From Actinomycetota bacterium (GTDB lineage Bacteria; Actinomycetota; Actinomycetes; S36-B12): DNA of 7,838 nt. Below the pieces are notes generated by a model. The model was not told where the DNA came from and ran no database searches. It saw only the letters and a program-made list of their open reading frames with translations. This document shows positions 1 through 7,345 of this stretch, one piece after another; positions within the stretch are counted from its first letter, which is position 1; each line of letters opens with the position of its first letter. The stretch spans positions 1-7,838 of the forward strand of contig JAPLBU010000225.1 in assembly GCA_026392575.1 (NCBI GenBank), given 5' to 3'. Position numbers and translations under genes: made by a program.

Positions 1-1211
1 AGAAGATCGACGCGATGGCGAAGAGCGTGAAGATGCCGTAAGCGATGGTGAGGCTGCGTGCGGCTACTGGTGGGAACGCGGTGGACACGACGAAGTTCGC
101 GATCCAGTTCGCTGACGCTGCGAGGGCAAGTGCGGCCGCGCGGATCCGGTTGGGGAAGATCTCGCCGAGCAGCACCCACACGACGGGCCCCCACGACATG
201 CCGAAGAACACCACGTACGCGTTGAAGGACAGCACGGCGAACGTCGCCATCATTCCGGTCAGGGACGGCTCGTATCCGCCGGTTCCGTTCGACACCTGTG
301 GTGCCGTCCCGAAGGTCACGGTCAGCAGGGCGAGGGTGACGACCATCCCAGACGAGCCGATCATCAGCAGGCGCTTGCGACCGACGCGATCGATCAACGC
401 GATGGCGACCAGTGTTGTCGCGACGTTGACCGCGTTGGTGATCATCGACGTGAGGAAGGCCTGGTCCTGGCTGAAGCCCACCGACTCCCAGATCAGGTTG
501 GAGTAGTAGAAGACGGCGTTGATGCCGACGAACTGCTGGAAGGCCGACAGCAGGATTCCGATCCAGACGATCGGCAGCAGGCCGAACTTCGGGCCGCGGA
601 GATCGCCCATGCTGAACTTGTGGTCGACGTCCATGGTGCGCTGGATCTCGAGCACCTTGGGGCCCTGATCGGTGGTGAAGACCGTCTCCAGCACTGCGCG
701 AGCGTCGTCGAGTCGACCCATCTCGACGAGGTAGCGCGGCGACTCGGGGATTCGCCAGGCCATCAGGAAGTAGAGGGTGGCGGGCAGGAGCATGACGAGG
801 AACATCCAGCGCCATGCCTCGATGCCGAACAGCCACTCCGACGTGGAACTGCCGGCCAGGCTGATGATGACGTAGTTGCTGACGCCGGTGGCGAAGATGC
901 CGAGCACGATCGCGAGCTGCTGCAGCGAGCCCAGTCGGCCCCGTAGCTGTGAGGGTGCGATCTCGGCGATGTACATCGGGGCGACGACGCTCGCGACGCC
1001 GATGCCAGCGCCACCGATCAGGCGAGGCCATGACCCCGGATCCGAGGTCGAATGTCTGGGCGATGGCCGTGTTGGCGCCGTTGATGACGGCCGAGTCGAA
1101 ACCGAACAGGAAGCCGCCCATGGCTGCCGTACTGGCCAGCCGGACCACACGTCCGGTCCGGTACCCCTCCACGGGGCCGCTGGCGGCCAGAACGGGCCCT
1201 CCGTGTGCCAT
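1..1211 (-). pseudogene. MFS sugar-porter family transporter, internally deleted and frameshifted, C-terminus beyond window
   Basis: This gene encodes a sugar:H+ symporter-type membrane protein of the major facilitator superfamily. Translation starts at ATG 1211-1209 behind a good Shine-Dalgarno sequence. The first 62 codons (to 1026) give a normal N-terminus with TM1 (GGFLFGFDSAVINGA). From 1024 leftwards, one frame over, the protein resumes at RLIGGAGIGVASVVAPMYIAEIAP, then PESPRYLVEMGR, QQFVGINAVFYYS and IDRVGRKRLL. It stays open for 341 codons to the window edge near TM11-TM12. RLIGG normally lies about 60 residues further from TM1 than here. TM2, the conserved loop with the R-x-G-R-R motif, and TM3 are therefore absent, and the join also shifts the frame by one base. 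The joined reading cannot give a working transporter. Family assignment is firm; the sugar is unknown. It is divergent from the L,D-transpeptidase gene. The lesion could be a genuine deletion or an assembly fault. Confidence 0.85.
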
Positions 1212-1214
1212 CTG

Positions 1215-1221
1215 CTCCTCC
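1215..1221 (-). promoter_or_regulatory. Shine-Dalgarno sequence of the MFS gene
   Basis: Read on the minus strand, GGAGGAG lies just before ATG 1211 (GGAGGAGCAGATG). It fixes the start of the transporter. It also contrasts with the plus-strand genes of the window, which lack well-placed Shine-Dalgarno sequences. Confidence 0.75.
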
Positions 1222-1235
1222 GCGCTGGCCCGCTG

Positions 1236-1258
1236 GGGACCGGTCCCGGTGCCGGGAC
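1236..1258 (-). repeat. Two overlapping inverted repeats in the transporter leader
   Basis: Positions 1236-1247 form a perfect 12-bp palindrome (GGGACCGGTCCC). Positions 1243-1258 form a second dyad with perfect 7-base arms and a 2-base centre (GTCCCGG, TG, CCGGGAC). They share the GTCCC arm at 1243-1247, so the region is GGGAC, GTCCC, GGGAC in alternating orientation. It lies 25-47 bases upstream of the transporter start and about 60-80 bases upstream of the L,D-transpeptidase start. It could be a double operator for a dimeric repressor, or two mutually exclusive hairpins in the transporter mRNA leader. The repeats are directly visible; the function is inferred. Confidence 0.55.
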
Positions 1259-1272
1259 ATCGACTCTGGCCG

Positions 1273-1278
1273 ACCGTA
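1273..1278 (-). promoter_or_regulatory. Candidate -10 box for the MFS gene
   Basis: On the minus strand TACGGT matches the TANNNT pattern of actinobacterial -10 boxes. Transcription would start near 1266 and give a leader of about 55 bases that contains the overlapping inverted repeats and the Shine-Dalgarno sequence. No convincing -35 box was found at normal spacing, so this is only a candidate. Confidence 0.3.
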
Positions 1279-1305
1279 GCGGCTAGAGCATGCCTTCGGG
1301 GGGCT

Positions 1306-1311
1306 TACCCT
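1306..1311 (+). promoter_or_regulatory. Candidate -10 box for a leaderless L,D-transpeptidase transcript
   Basis: TACCCT fits TANNNT and ends six bases before GTG 1318. With normal -10 geometry the first transcribed base would be the G of the start codon. A G-run at 1298-1303 is too distant to be a good Shine-Dalgarno sequence. No clear -35 box is visible. Confidence 0.45.
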
Positions 1312-1317
1312 TGTCTA

Positions 1318-2697
1318 GTGCGATTCGTGACCCGACCCCTTGTTGTGGCCTGTGCTGCTGCCAGCCTGCTCGCCTCGACCGCGTTCCTGGCAGCCCCCGT
1401 GCAGGCGGCGAACACGCCCACCCCGTCCCCCTCTGTCGCCAATGCAGCACCGGCAGCCGTGGTTCCGGCGGCGCCGACGATCACGTCGGTCACCGGCGGA
1501 CTGGTGAGCGGACAGCTCGTGGTCGCTTACACGCCCCCCGCCAGCGATGGGGGCAGTGCGGTCACCGGCTACGACGTGTCGATCGACACGCTCACGTGGT
1601 GGCCCTGCATCGGCACGGCTGGCACCTGCACGCTGACCAACCTCTCCAATGGGCGCACGTACTCGGTGTCGCTGCGGGCCGTGACCGCTGTGGGACCTGG
1701 CGCGGCGAGCGTGCCTGCGAGTGGTGCACCGTCCGTGCCTGTCGGGACCGACCCCGACAAGCCGAAGAAGCTCCCGATGCCGCACGCATGGGTCAATGCG
1801 ACCTTCGACGCGGCCAGCAACATCGTCGGTGTCGATGGCACCGAGCGCAGCCTGGGCGTCGGCACGCTGCCGAAGCTGACGTTCTCGCGAGCGATCCCGG
1901 ACAAGCGCGTCGTCGAGAGCCACCTGAAGGTCACGGCGCTGACCGCGGAGGGACGTACCCGCGCGATCAAGGGCGCCTGGGGCTGGCTCGACGACCGCGA
2001 TGCCGTCTTCCGGCCGATCAACTACTGGCCCGGCCATGCCACCATCACCATCACCTCGACACTCGATCGGGCAGTGCTGGGCAAGTCCGGCAGTACCTAC
2101 CTCGTCGGGTCGTCGAGCCTCGCGAAGGACTACACCTTCCGCACGGCTCGCAAGCTCGTCGCCAAGGTCGACGGCAAGCGGGTCGACATGCGCGTGTGGA
2201 TCGACGGCGCGAAGGTCAAGACGTTCGGTGTCTCGCTCGGAAAGAGCGAGTGGGAGACGCGCAACGGCGTGAAGGTCATCGGGCTGCAGAAGGAGCCGAC
2301 CCACACGTACACCAGCGTCTCGCTCAACCTCGACCCCACGGAGGAGGCGCCCTATGAGCTCGTGGCGCCCTGGAACACCCGACTGACTCCGACAGGTGAG
2401 TTCATCCATACGGCCTCGTGGGCCTACAGCCGCATTGGCCAGTACAACGGCTCGCACGGCTGCACCAACATGCGCGAGCCGGATGCCAAGTGGATCTACG
2501 ACAGGACCATCCCCGGCGACGTCGTCCTCTACGAGAACACCGGTGGCGAGACCGTGCAGTCGTGGAACGGTCCCGGCGGCCTGTGGAACATCCCGTGGGC
2601 GAACTGGATCAGGAAGTCGGCCCTCGGCAACCTCACTGGCACGGTCGACACGACCAATGTCACGGTGGGCAGCGGCGGCGGACTCGTCGGCGCCTGA
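1318..2697 (+). CDS. Secreted L,D-transpeptidase with FN3, Ig-like and YkuD domains
   Basis: This exported enzyme would form 3-3 cross-links in peptidoglycan, or attach proteins to it, through a catalytic cysteine on the outer face of the membrane. From GTG 1318 the product is 459 residues. A signal peptide (hydrophobic about 8-26, likely cut after the VQA at 28-30) has no lipobox cysteine, so the protein should be soluble or wall-associated. A Pro/Thr/Ser/Ala-rich linker (31-50) leads to a fibronectin type III domain (about 51-142) with a possible C97-C104 disulfide. An Ig-like domain (about 155-275) and the YkuD domain (about 281-410) follow. The catalytic signature is complete: His364 in GEFIHTASW and SHGCTNM with His380 and Cys382. 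A tail after about 425 is Gly/Thr-rich. GTG 1327 is an alternative start that would also give a signal peptide. The FN3 domain differs from the two Ig-like domains of mycobacterial Ldt enzymes. The family is firm; the exact cell-wall role is inferred. Confidence 0.9.
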   Translation: MRFVTRPLVVACAAASLLASTAFLAAPVQAANTPTPSPSVANAAPAAVVPAAPTITSVTGGLVSGQLVVAYTPPASDGGSAVTGYDVSIDTLTWWPCIGTAGTCTLTNLSNGRTYSVSLRAVTAVGPGAASVPASGAPSVPVGTDPDKPKKLPMPHAWVNATFDAASNIVGVDGTERSLGVGTLPKLTFSRAIPDKRVVESHLKVTALTAEGRTRAIKGAWGWLDDRDAVFRPINYWPGHATITITSTLDRAVLGKSGSTYLVGSSSLAKDYTFRTARKLVAKVDGKRVDMRVWIDGAKVKTFGVSLGKSEWETRNGVKVIGLQKEPTHTYTSVSLNLDPTEEAPYELVAPWNTRLTPTGEFIHTASWAYSRIGQYNGSHGCTNMREPDAKWIYDRTIPGDVVLYENTGGETVQSWNGPGGLWNIPWANWIRKSALGNLTGTVDTTNVTVGSGGGLVGA

Positions 2698-2710
2698 CAC
2701 CCAGGCGGGG

Positions 2711-2716
2711 TAGCGT
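2711..2716 (+). promoter_or_regulatory. Candidate -10 box for a leaderless sbcD transcript
   Basis: TAGCGT fits TANNNT and ends six bases before GTG 2723, inside the 25-base gap after the L,D-transpeptidase gene. GGCGGGG at 2704-2710 is too far from the start to act as a strong Shine-Dalgarno sequence. CTGACA at 2694-2699 resembles a -35 box, but its 11-base spacer is too short. Confidence 0.4.
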
Positions 2717-3235
2717 CGCCTCGTGCTCCTGCTCCACACCTCTGACTGGCATCTGGGCCGGTCCCTTCACGGGTTCTCGCTGCAGGCAGAGCAGGAGTCC
2801 GCGGTCGAGGCCGTCATCGCGCTCGCGGCCCGGCGGGCTGTCGACGTGGTCGTCGTCGCGGGCGACATCTTCGACCGGGCGGTCCCGCCCGTGGAGGCCC
2901 TGCGCCTGCTGAACTCGGCACTGGCCCGGCTCGACGAGCTCGGCGTGCTCACCGTCATCACGGCAGGCAATCACGACAGCGGCGATCGGCTCGCCACGTA
3001 CTCCGGGCTGCTGCGCGACAGAGTCCACATCGTCGGGTCACTGTCCGATGTCGGAACAGCGATCGAGCTTGTCGACGACCATGGACCGATACTGCTCTAC
3101 CCGCTGCCGTACCTGGAACCCGACATCGCGCGCCACGAACTCGCGGGCGATGGTGACGTCCTCGCCCGCAGTCATGAGTCCGTGATGACGGCTGCCCTCG
3201 CGCGCATCGGAGCCGACATCGCGTCCCGCGGCGGT

Positions 3236-3255
3236 CCGCGCGCGACCGCGCGCGA
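3236..3255 (+). repeat. Exact 10-bp tandem duplication inside sbcD
   Basis: CCGCGCGCGA occurs at 3236-3245 and again at 3246-3255 with no mismatch. The repeat stops exactly at these edges (T at 3235 versus A at 3245; T at 3256 versus C at 3246). Ten bases is 3n+1, which accounts for the change of frame in sbcD. Deleting either copy restores the frame with no other edit. Confidence 0.95.
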
Positions 3256-3260
3256 TCGCG
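3251..3260. repeat. Perfect 10-bp palindrome at the duplication edge
   Basis: CGCGATCGCG is its own reverse complement and overlaps the second repeat copy. With the flanking alternating C/G run it can form a small hairpin. A structure of this kind favours polymerase pausing and slippage, so it may explain why the duplication arose here. The palindrome is seen; its role is inferred. Confidence 0.6.
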
Positions 3261-3904
3261 GTGGGGCATGCGTTCGTCGCCGATGTGGCCGTCTCGCCCG
3301 ACATCACGACCGACAGCGAGCGCGACCTGACGATCGGCGGCGTGCAGGCCGTGCCCTCGGCGCTGTTCGCGGACCGCGGGCTGTCGTATGTGGCGATGGG
3401 CCACCTGCATCGACCGCAGGTGATGCGCGATGTCGATCCCGCAATCGCCTACAGCGGCTCCCTGCTCCGCTACTCCCTGTCGGAGGCGGGGCACGGCAAG
3501 TCCGTCGCGCTGGTCGAGGTGGGCCCGCCTGGCGTGCCGGTCGTCATCGAGCGCATCGCCCTTCCCGAGGGGCGGGGGATGGCCCGGCTCACGGGGGCGA
3601 TCGACGATCTCCTCGGCGAGGCGCATGCCGCCAACCGGCAGGACTTCGTCGAGCTGATCGTCACCGATGCGGCCTATCCCGAGCGCATGCACGCGCGGCT
3701 CGACGAGGTCTTCCCGTTCGCCCTTCGCAAGGAGCACCGGCCGGCCGGGGTCGCCATCGACTCGCACGGAGCCCGTGGTGATGCGCGCGGTCGTGATCCC
3801 GTCGAGGTGATGTCGGACTTCGTCCACAAGGTCGCGGGCCGTGAGGTCACGGCCGCTGAGCTCGAGCTGCTGCGCTCGGTCTACGAAGGTGTGCGGCCGG
3901 GCTG

Positions 3905-6475
3905 ATGCGCATCCATTCGCTGTCGTTCGCAGCCATCGGCCCGTTCGCGGGCGAGTACACGATTCCGTTCGATGCCCTGGGTGGATCGAGTCTGTTCCTT
4001 ATCGACGGCCCCACTGGTGCGGGCAAGTCCACGATCATCGATGCGATCGTCTTCGCGCTCTACGGCGAGGTCGCCGGTCGGGGGTCGGATCGCCAGCGGC
4101 TGCGGTCGGACTTCGCGGCCGCCAGCACCGAATCGTTCACCGAACTCGACTTCAGTACCTCGGCCGGGCGGTTCAAGGTGCGTCGCACGCCCGACTACAC
4201 GCGGGCGAAGAAGCGGGGCGAGGGCTTCACGGCCGTGGGCTCGTCCGTCGTGGCCTTCCGCTCCACGGGTGCCGAGGGCTGGGAGCCCGTCTCCGGCAGC
4301 AAGGGCGAGGCGGATGCCGAGATCCAGCGCTGGGTGGGGCTCACGAAGTCGCAGTTCCTGCAGACCGTGGTGCTGCCGCAGGGGGAGTTCACCAACTTCC
4401 TCGCTGCGGAGAGCAAGGACCGGCTCACGATCCTCGAGCGGATCTTCGCGACTGAGCTCTATTCACGCATCGAGGACGCCTTCGACGAGCGGCGACGTGC
4501 TGCCGAGCAGGAGCGGCACGACGCGGATGCCGCTGTCCGCACGGCGATCCGCGACGTCTACAGCCGGCTGCCGGACGACGAGGCGACCGACGATGTGCCG
4601 ATCGAAAAGGCCGAGCGCCCGGCCGCTACGTCGGCCCTGACCGATCTGGTTGCCGACGTCGAGCACCGACTAGCGGAACAGTCACGCGTGGCAGCCGCCC
4701 TTGCCGCGGAACTCGAGGCACTCGATGGTCGTCTCGAGGCGCGTCGCGCGGGAGCACAGGCGCGACGACGGGTCGACGAATGCTCGGCCATCGTCCTTGC
4801 GGCCGAGGCCACGGACGCGACGTCGCGCGACGATGCGCTGGCGCACCTGCCGGTGCTTGCGTCGGTCGATGCGGATCCCGCTGAGCCCGCGGCGGCCGGT
4901 CGCGTTGTCGACCACATGCTCGGCCAACTCGAGCAGGCACAGGTGAGCGAGCAGGGCCTGCCCGCGGCCGAGCAGGCCCTCTTCGATCTGGACGAGTCGA
5001 TCGTCGCGTTCGATCAGCAGATTGGGAGCCTTGACCATGAGCGCGACCACGGGCTGCCCGAACGGCTCAGGAGCCTTGCGGTATCTCTGGCGACCTGCCT
5101 GGCGGATTCCCAACGGATCGCGGCGGCGGCGGCGCACGAGGAGGCCGCCCTCGTCCAGAAACGTCTCGACGGGATGGCCGCGGAACTCGCCGGCGGACTC
5201 CATGACGGTGCGGCATGCCCGGTCTGCGGTTCGCGCGAGCACCCGCAGCCCGCGGAGGCCACCGATGGGCAGGTCACCAGCAAGGATGTGGCGGCGGCGA
5301 CCCAGCGCCGCTCGGCAGCCGACGACCACCGGCACGCGATCGATGTTCAGCGTGCGCGACTGGCTGAGCTGACCGAGGTGCCCGACGACTCCGGATCCGC
5401 CGAGGGCCCGCTGGCGTCCCTTCGTCAGTTGGAGTCGGCCATCGAGGAACTGCAGCAGCGCAGTCGCACCCTCGCCGATAACCGCGCAGGGTTGGACCTG
5501 CGACGAGCCTCTGCGGTGGCTGAGCGAGACCTGGCCATGTTGGCGCTTGCGACGCGTCGCACGGCACTGCAGGACAGTCGCGGTGACTTTGCGACCGTTG
5601 CGCAGCGCGTCGCGGCACTATCGGCAGCGCGCGCGAGCCTGAGTCAACGCGAGCGAGCCGTCGCGGCCCTTGCGGCAGCGCGCGACGCTCTGGCTGCGGC
5701 CGATGCCGCACTTGCCGACCTCGTGGGCCGCTTGCCGGAGGCGGCCGACCAGGTCGAGACGGCCGAGCTCGCCGAGGAGCGGCGGGTTCGGGCCACTGAG
5801 TCTCAGGCCGCGGAGACCAGTCGGGCCAGCCTGACTTCGCTTGTCGCCGATCTCCGAGCGCGGGTGGTCAAGGTCGACGAGGCATTCGATCGGCACGACG
5901 CCGTGCGGACGCAGACCGCCGACGTCATCGCGCTGGCAGCGATTGTCCGCGGTGGAGACGGCAACCTGCTGTCGCAACCGCTCAGTGCCTACGTGGTGCA
6001 GACCATGTTCGATGAGGTGCTCCATGTCGCCAACCAGCGGCTTCGGGCCATGCTCGACGGTCGATTCGAACTCCAGTCCACCGAGGGGCGCACCGGCCGG
6101 AAGCTCACGGGGCTCGGCCTTGGCCTCGAGGTGCGCGACCTTCGCACCGACACCGTGCGCAAGACGTCGACGCTGTCTGGGGGAGAGAGCTTCTGCGCAT
6201 CCCTGGCGCTGGCACTGGGCCTGGCCGACACCGTCCGCGCCCATGCCGGTGGCATCGAGATCGGCATGCTGTTCATCGACGAGGGCTTCGGCTCACTAGA
6301 CATCGACCGCCTCGACGACGTGATGTCGGAGTTGGGTCGACTGCAGGCCGACGGCCGCACCGTCGGTGTCATCAGCCACGTCACGGAGATGAAGCGGTCG
6401 ATCCAGGAGCGCATCGATGTCCGGGAGGTCGGTGCCCGCGAAGGCAGCACCCTCGAGGTCTCGTGGGTCGACTGA
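3905..6475 (+). CDS. sbcC: SbcC, Rad50-like ATPase subunit of SbcCD
   Basis: SbcC is the SMC-like ATPase that binds DNA ends and drives the SbcD nuclease. The 856-residue product is complete. Walker A is GPTGAGKST (35-43) and the Q-loop Gln159 lies in VVLPQGEF. A first coiled-coil arm (about 180-435) leads to the zinc hook CPVC (Cys438, Cys441), and a second arm (about 445-675) returns. The C-terminal lobe has the signature LSGGE (757-761), Walker B LFIDEGFGSLD (Asp792, Glu793) and the H-loop His825 in VISHVTEMK. All residues needed for ATP hydrolysis and hook pairing are present. E. coli SbcC has about 1,050 residues, so the coiled coils are short here; both arms are of similar length. The ATG overlaps the sbcD stop (TGATG), which implies translational coupling. 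GAAGGTG at 3885-3891 is a distant Shine-Dalgarno candidate. Because the frameshifted sbcD stops at 3781, coupled translation of sbcC may be reduced. Confidence 0.95.
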   Translation: MRIHSLSFAAIGPFAGEYTIPFDALGGSSLFLIDGPTGAGKSTIIDAIVFALYGEVAGRGSDRQRLRSDFAAASTESFTELDFSTSAGRFKVRRTPDYTRAKKRGEGFTAVGSSVVAFRSTGAEGWEPVSGSKGEADAEIQRWVGLTKSQFLQTVVLPQGEFTNFLAAESKDRLTILERIFATELYSRIEDAFDERRRAAEQERHDADAAVRTAIRDVYSRLPDDEATDDVPIEKAERPAATSALTDLVADVEHRLAEQSRVAAALAAELEALDGRLEARRAGAQARRRVDECSAIVLAAEATDATSRDDALAHLPVLASVDADPAEPAAAGRVVDHMLGQLEQAQVSEQGLPAAEQALFDLDESIVAFDQQIGSLDHERDHGLPERLRSLAVSLATCLADSQRIAAAAAHEEAALVQKRLDGMAAELAGGLHDGAACPVCGSREHPQPAEATDGQVTSKDVAAATQRRSAADDHRHAIDVQRARLAELTEVPDDSGSAEGPLASLRQLESAIEELQQRSRTLADNRAGLDLRRASAVAERDLAMLALATRRTALQDSRGDFATVAQRVAALSAARASLSQRERAVAALAAARDALAAADAALADLVGRLPEAADQVETAELAEERRVRATESQAAETSRASLTSLVADLRARVVKVDEAFDRHDAVRTQTADVIALAAIVRGGDGNLLSQPLSAYVVQTMFDEVLHVANQRLRAMLDGRFELQSTEGRTGRKLTGLGLGLEVRDLRTDTVRKTSTLSGGESFCASLALALGLADTVRAHAGGIEIGMLFIDEGFGSLDIDRLDDVMSELGRLQADGRTVGVISHVTEMKRSIQERIDVREVGAREGSTLEVSWVD

Positions 6476-6501
6476 GCCGACATGACCCAGCGGTGGGCTG
6501 C

Positions 6502-6507
6502 GACACT
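6502..6507 (+). promoter_or_regulatory. Candidate -10 box for a leaderless thioesterase transcript
   Basis: GACACT has A and T at the two most conserved -10 positions and ends six bases before ATG 6514. CCGACA at 6477-6482 matches four bases of TTGACA with a 19-base spacer, slightly long. No Shine-Dalgarno sequence is seen before ATG 6514. Confidence 0.35.
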
Positions 6508-6513
6508 GCGTCC

Positions 6514-7317
6514 ATGAGCGCGTTCGACCAGGCCACGGCCGTGCACCACACCCAGGATGGTCTCTTCGACTGGTCGGTGCTCGACGGGTGGCAGCAGGGT
6601 CGGGGCGCCTGGGGCGGTCTCGTCGTCGGGGCCATCGTCAAGGCCGTTGTCGCTGCCGAGCCGGATGCCCGCCGACTCGTCCGTTCCATCAGCGCGCAGT
6701 TGATGGCGCCAGCGGTGGTCGGCGCGCACCGGATCACGGTGTCCCCAGTCCGCCAGGGATCGGCCATGTCCACGTGGGGGATCGATGTCGAGGGCGAGGG
6801 CACAGGCGTGGTGGCGCGGGCCGTCGTCATCACGGGCCGCGGGCGTACCAACGACACCAAAGACCATCACACGTGGGGCACCCTGACACGACCGGATGCG
6901 CCGCTGGCCGCGGAGGTGCCCCGGCTGCCGAGTGGTCCGCCCTTCCCGGTGTTCTTGCAGCACTGCGACGTCCGTCCGATCACAGGCCTGCCGATGTCGG
7001 GCGGGTCGGCAGAGACCCTCGGGTGGTCCGGCTACGCCGACCCTGTGCCGGTCACGGCCGCGTCCCTGCTGGCCCTCGTCGATGCCTGGTGGCCCGCGAG
7101 CCTGCCGCTGCTTTCCCAGATGCCACGCATCGCCACCGTGGACTTCACTGCCAGCCTGCTCATCGACCCGGCGACGGTGGCGATCGACGAGCTCCTGCTC
7201 CACCACTCCTTCGTCTCGGGGGCGCACGACGGCTTCACGAGCGAGCAGCGTCGGCTGTGGACGTCCGACGGCCGACTCGTCGTTGACAACATGCAGACCA
7301 TCGTCGTGGGGTCCTGA
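6514..7317 (+). CDS. TesB-like acyl-CoA thioesterase (double hotdog)
   Basis: This probable cytoplasmic enzyme would hydrolyse an acyl-CoA thioester to free acid and CoA. The product from ATG 6514 is 267 residues, close to the usual length of compact double-hotdog thioesterases. The first hotdog (about 10-115) shows GAWGGLVVGAIVKAV with the long central helix, then RSISAQLMAPAVVG and a strand pattern ending GVVARAVVITGRGR. The second hotdog (about 140-267) contains TAASLLALVDAWWP, whose Asp190 aligns with the TesB catalytic aspartate region, then TVDFTASLLI, HDGFTSEQRRLW and DGRLVVDNMQTIV. The order of these motifs supports the TesB/4HBT_3 family. The acyl chain used is unknown. A GTG at 6463 in the same frame would overlap sbcC, but the extra residues look unlike the family, so ATG 6514 is preferred. 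It lies 38 bases after sbcC with no obvious functional link to it. Confidence 0.75.
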   Translation: MSAFDQATAVHHTQDGLFDWSVLDGWQQGRGAWGGLVVGAIVKAVVAAEPDARRLVRSISAQLMAPAVVGAHRITVSPVRQGSAMSTWGIDVEGEGTGVVARAVVITGRGRTNDTKDHHTWGTLTRPDAPLAAEVPRLPSGPPFPVFLQHCDVRPITGLPMSGGSAETLGWSGYADPVPVTAASLLALVDAWWPASLPLLSQMPRIATVDFTASLLIDPATVAIDELLLHHSFVSGAHDGFTSEQRRLWTSDGRLVVDNMQTIVVGS

Positions 7318-7345
7318 GGGGCTACGCGGTTCTGCAGGCTCATGG

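Larger units (their letters stand above)
2723..3905 (+). pseudogene. sbcD: SbcD nuclease subunit (Mre11-like), frameshifted by a 10-bp tandem duplication
   Basis: SbcD is the metal-dependent nuclease of the SbcCD complex, which cuts DNA hairpins and processes blocked double-strand ends. From GTG 2723 the phosphodiesterase motifs appear in order: SDWHLGR (Asp8, His10), GDIFDR (Asp48) and GNHD (Asn83, His84). After codon 175 the frame breaks and runs in an unrelated sequence to a stop at 3779-3781 (352 codons). The true continuation lies in the next frame: VGHAFVADVAV, then GHLHRPQ, ending at TGA 3903-3905. The cause is an exact duplication of CCGCGCGCGA at 3236-3255. With one copy removed the frame reads GGPRAIAVGHAFV, and the product is 390 residues, a normal SbcD length, with His179, His224 and His226. 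As written, the product lacks these metal-binding histidines and should be inactive. The restored frame overlaps sbcC by one base. A real mutation, a mixed population and an assembly error all remain possible. Confidence 0.9.

Noticed and set aside
949..1317. An N-terminal extension of the L,D-transpeptidase frame upstream of 1318
   Set aside because: It would place about 120 Arg/Pro-rich residues before an obvious signal peptide and overlap the transporter on the other strand.
1283..1318. CTAGA/TCTAG inverted repeat around the L,D-transpeptidase start region
   Set aside because: The arms are only five bases and 26 bases apart, which is too weak to support an operator or terminator.
1290..2357. 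A 355-codon plus-strand frame overlapping the L,D-transpeptidase
   Set aside because: It is an Arg/Gly/Ala-rich shifted copy of the real frame, including an HHHH run from the ATCACC repeats. It has no motif.
1315..2739. A 474-codon open frame on the minus strand opposite the L,D-transpeptidase
   Set aside because: It is rich in Arg, Gly and Asp without any domain pattern, as expected for the antisense of a GC-rich gene. The plus strand holds a complete catalytic signature.
3236..3263. Programmed ribosomal frameshifting as the explanation for the sbcD frame change
   Set aside because: There is no slippery heptamer or poly-A/T run. The exact 10-bp duplication explains the frame change fully, and its removal leaves no extra residues.
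3261..3905. A separate small gene starting at GTG 3261
   Set aside because: Its sequence is the direct continuation of SbcD (VGHAFV to the C-terminus). It is the second half of the broken gene, with no start-site signals of its own.
5120..5134. A (GCG)5 run in sbcC as a phase-variable repeat
   Set aside because: It is a triplet run coding for alanines in a coiled coil; changes would stay in frame, and such runs are common in GC-rich genes.
6463..6513. An upstream GTG start for the thioesterase, overlapping sbcC
   Set aside because: The extra 17 residues look unlike the family, and ATG 6514 begins a typical N-terminus with a fitting -10 box.
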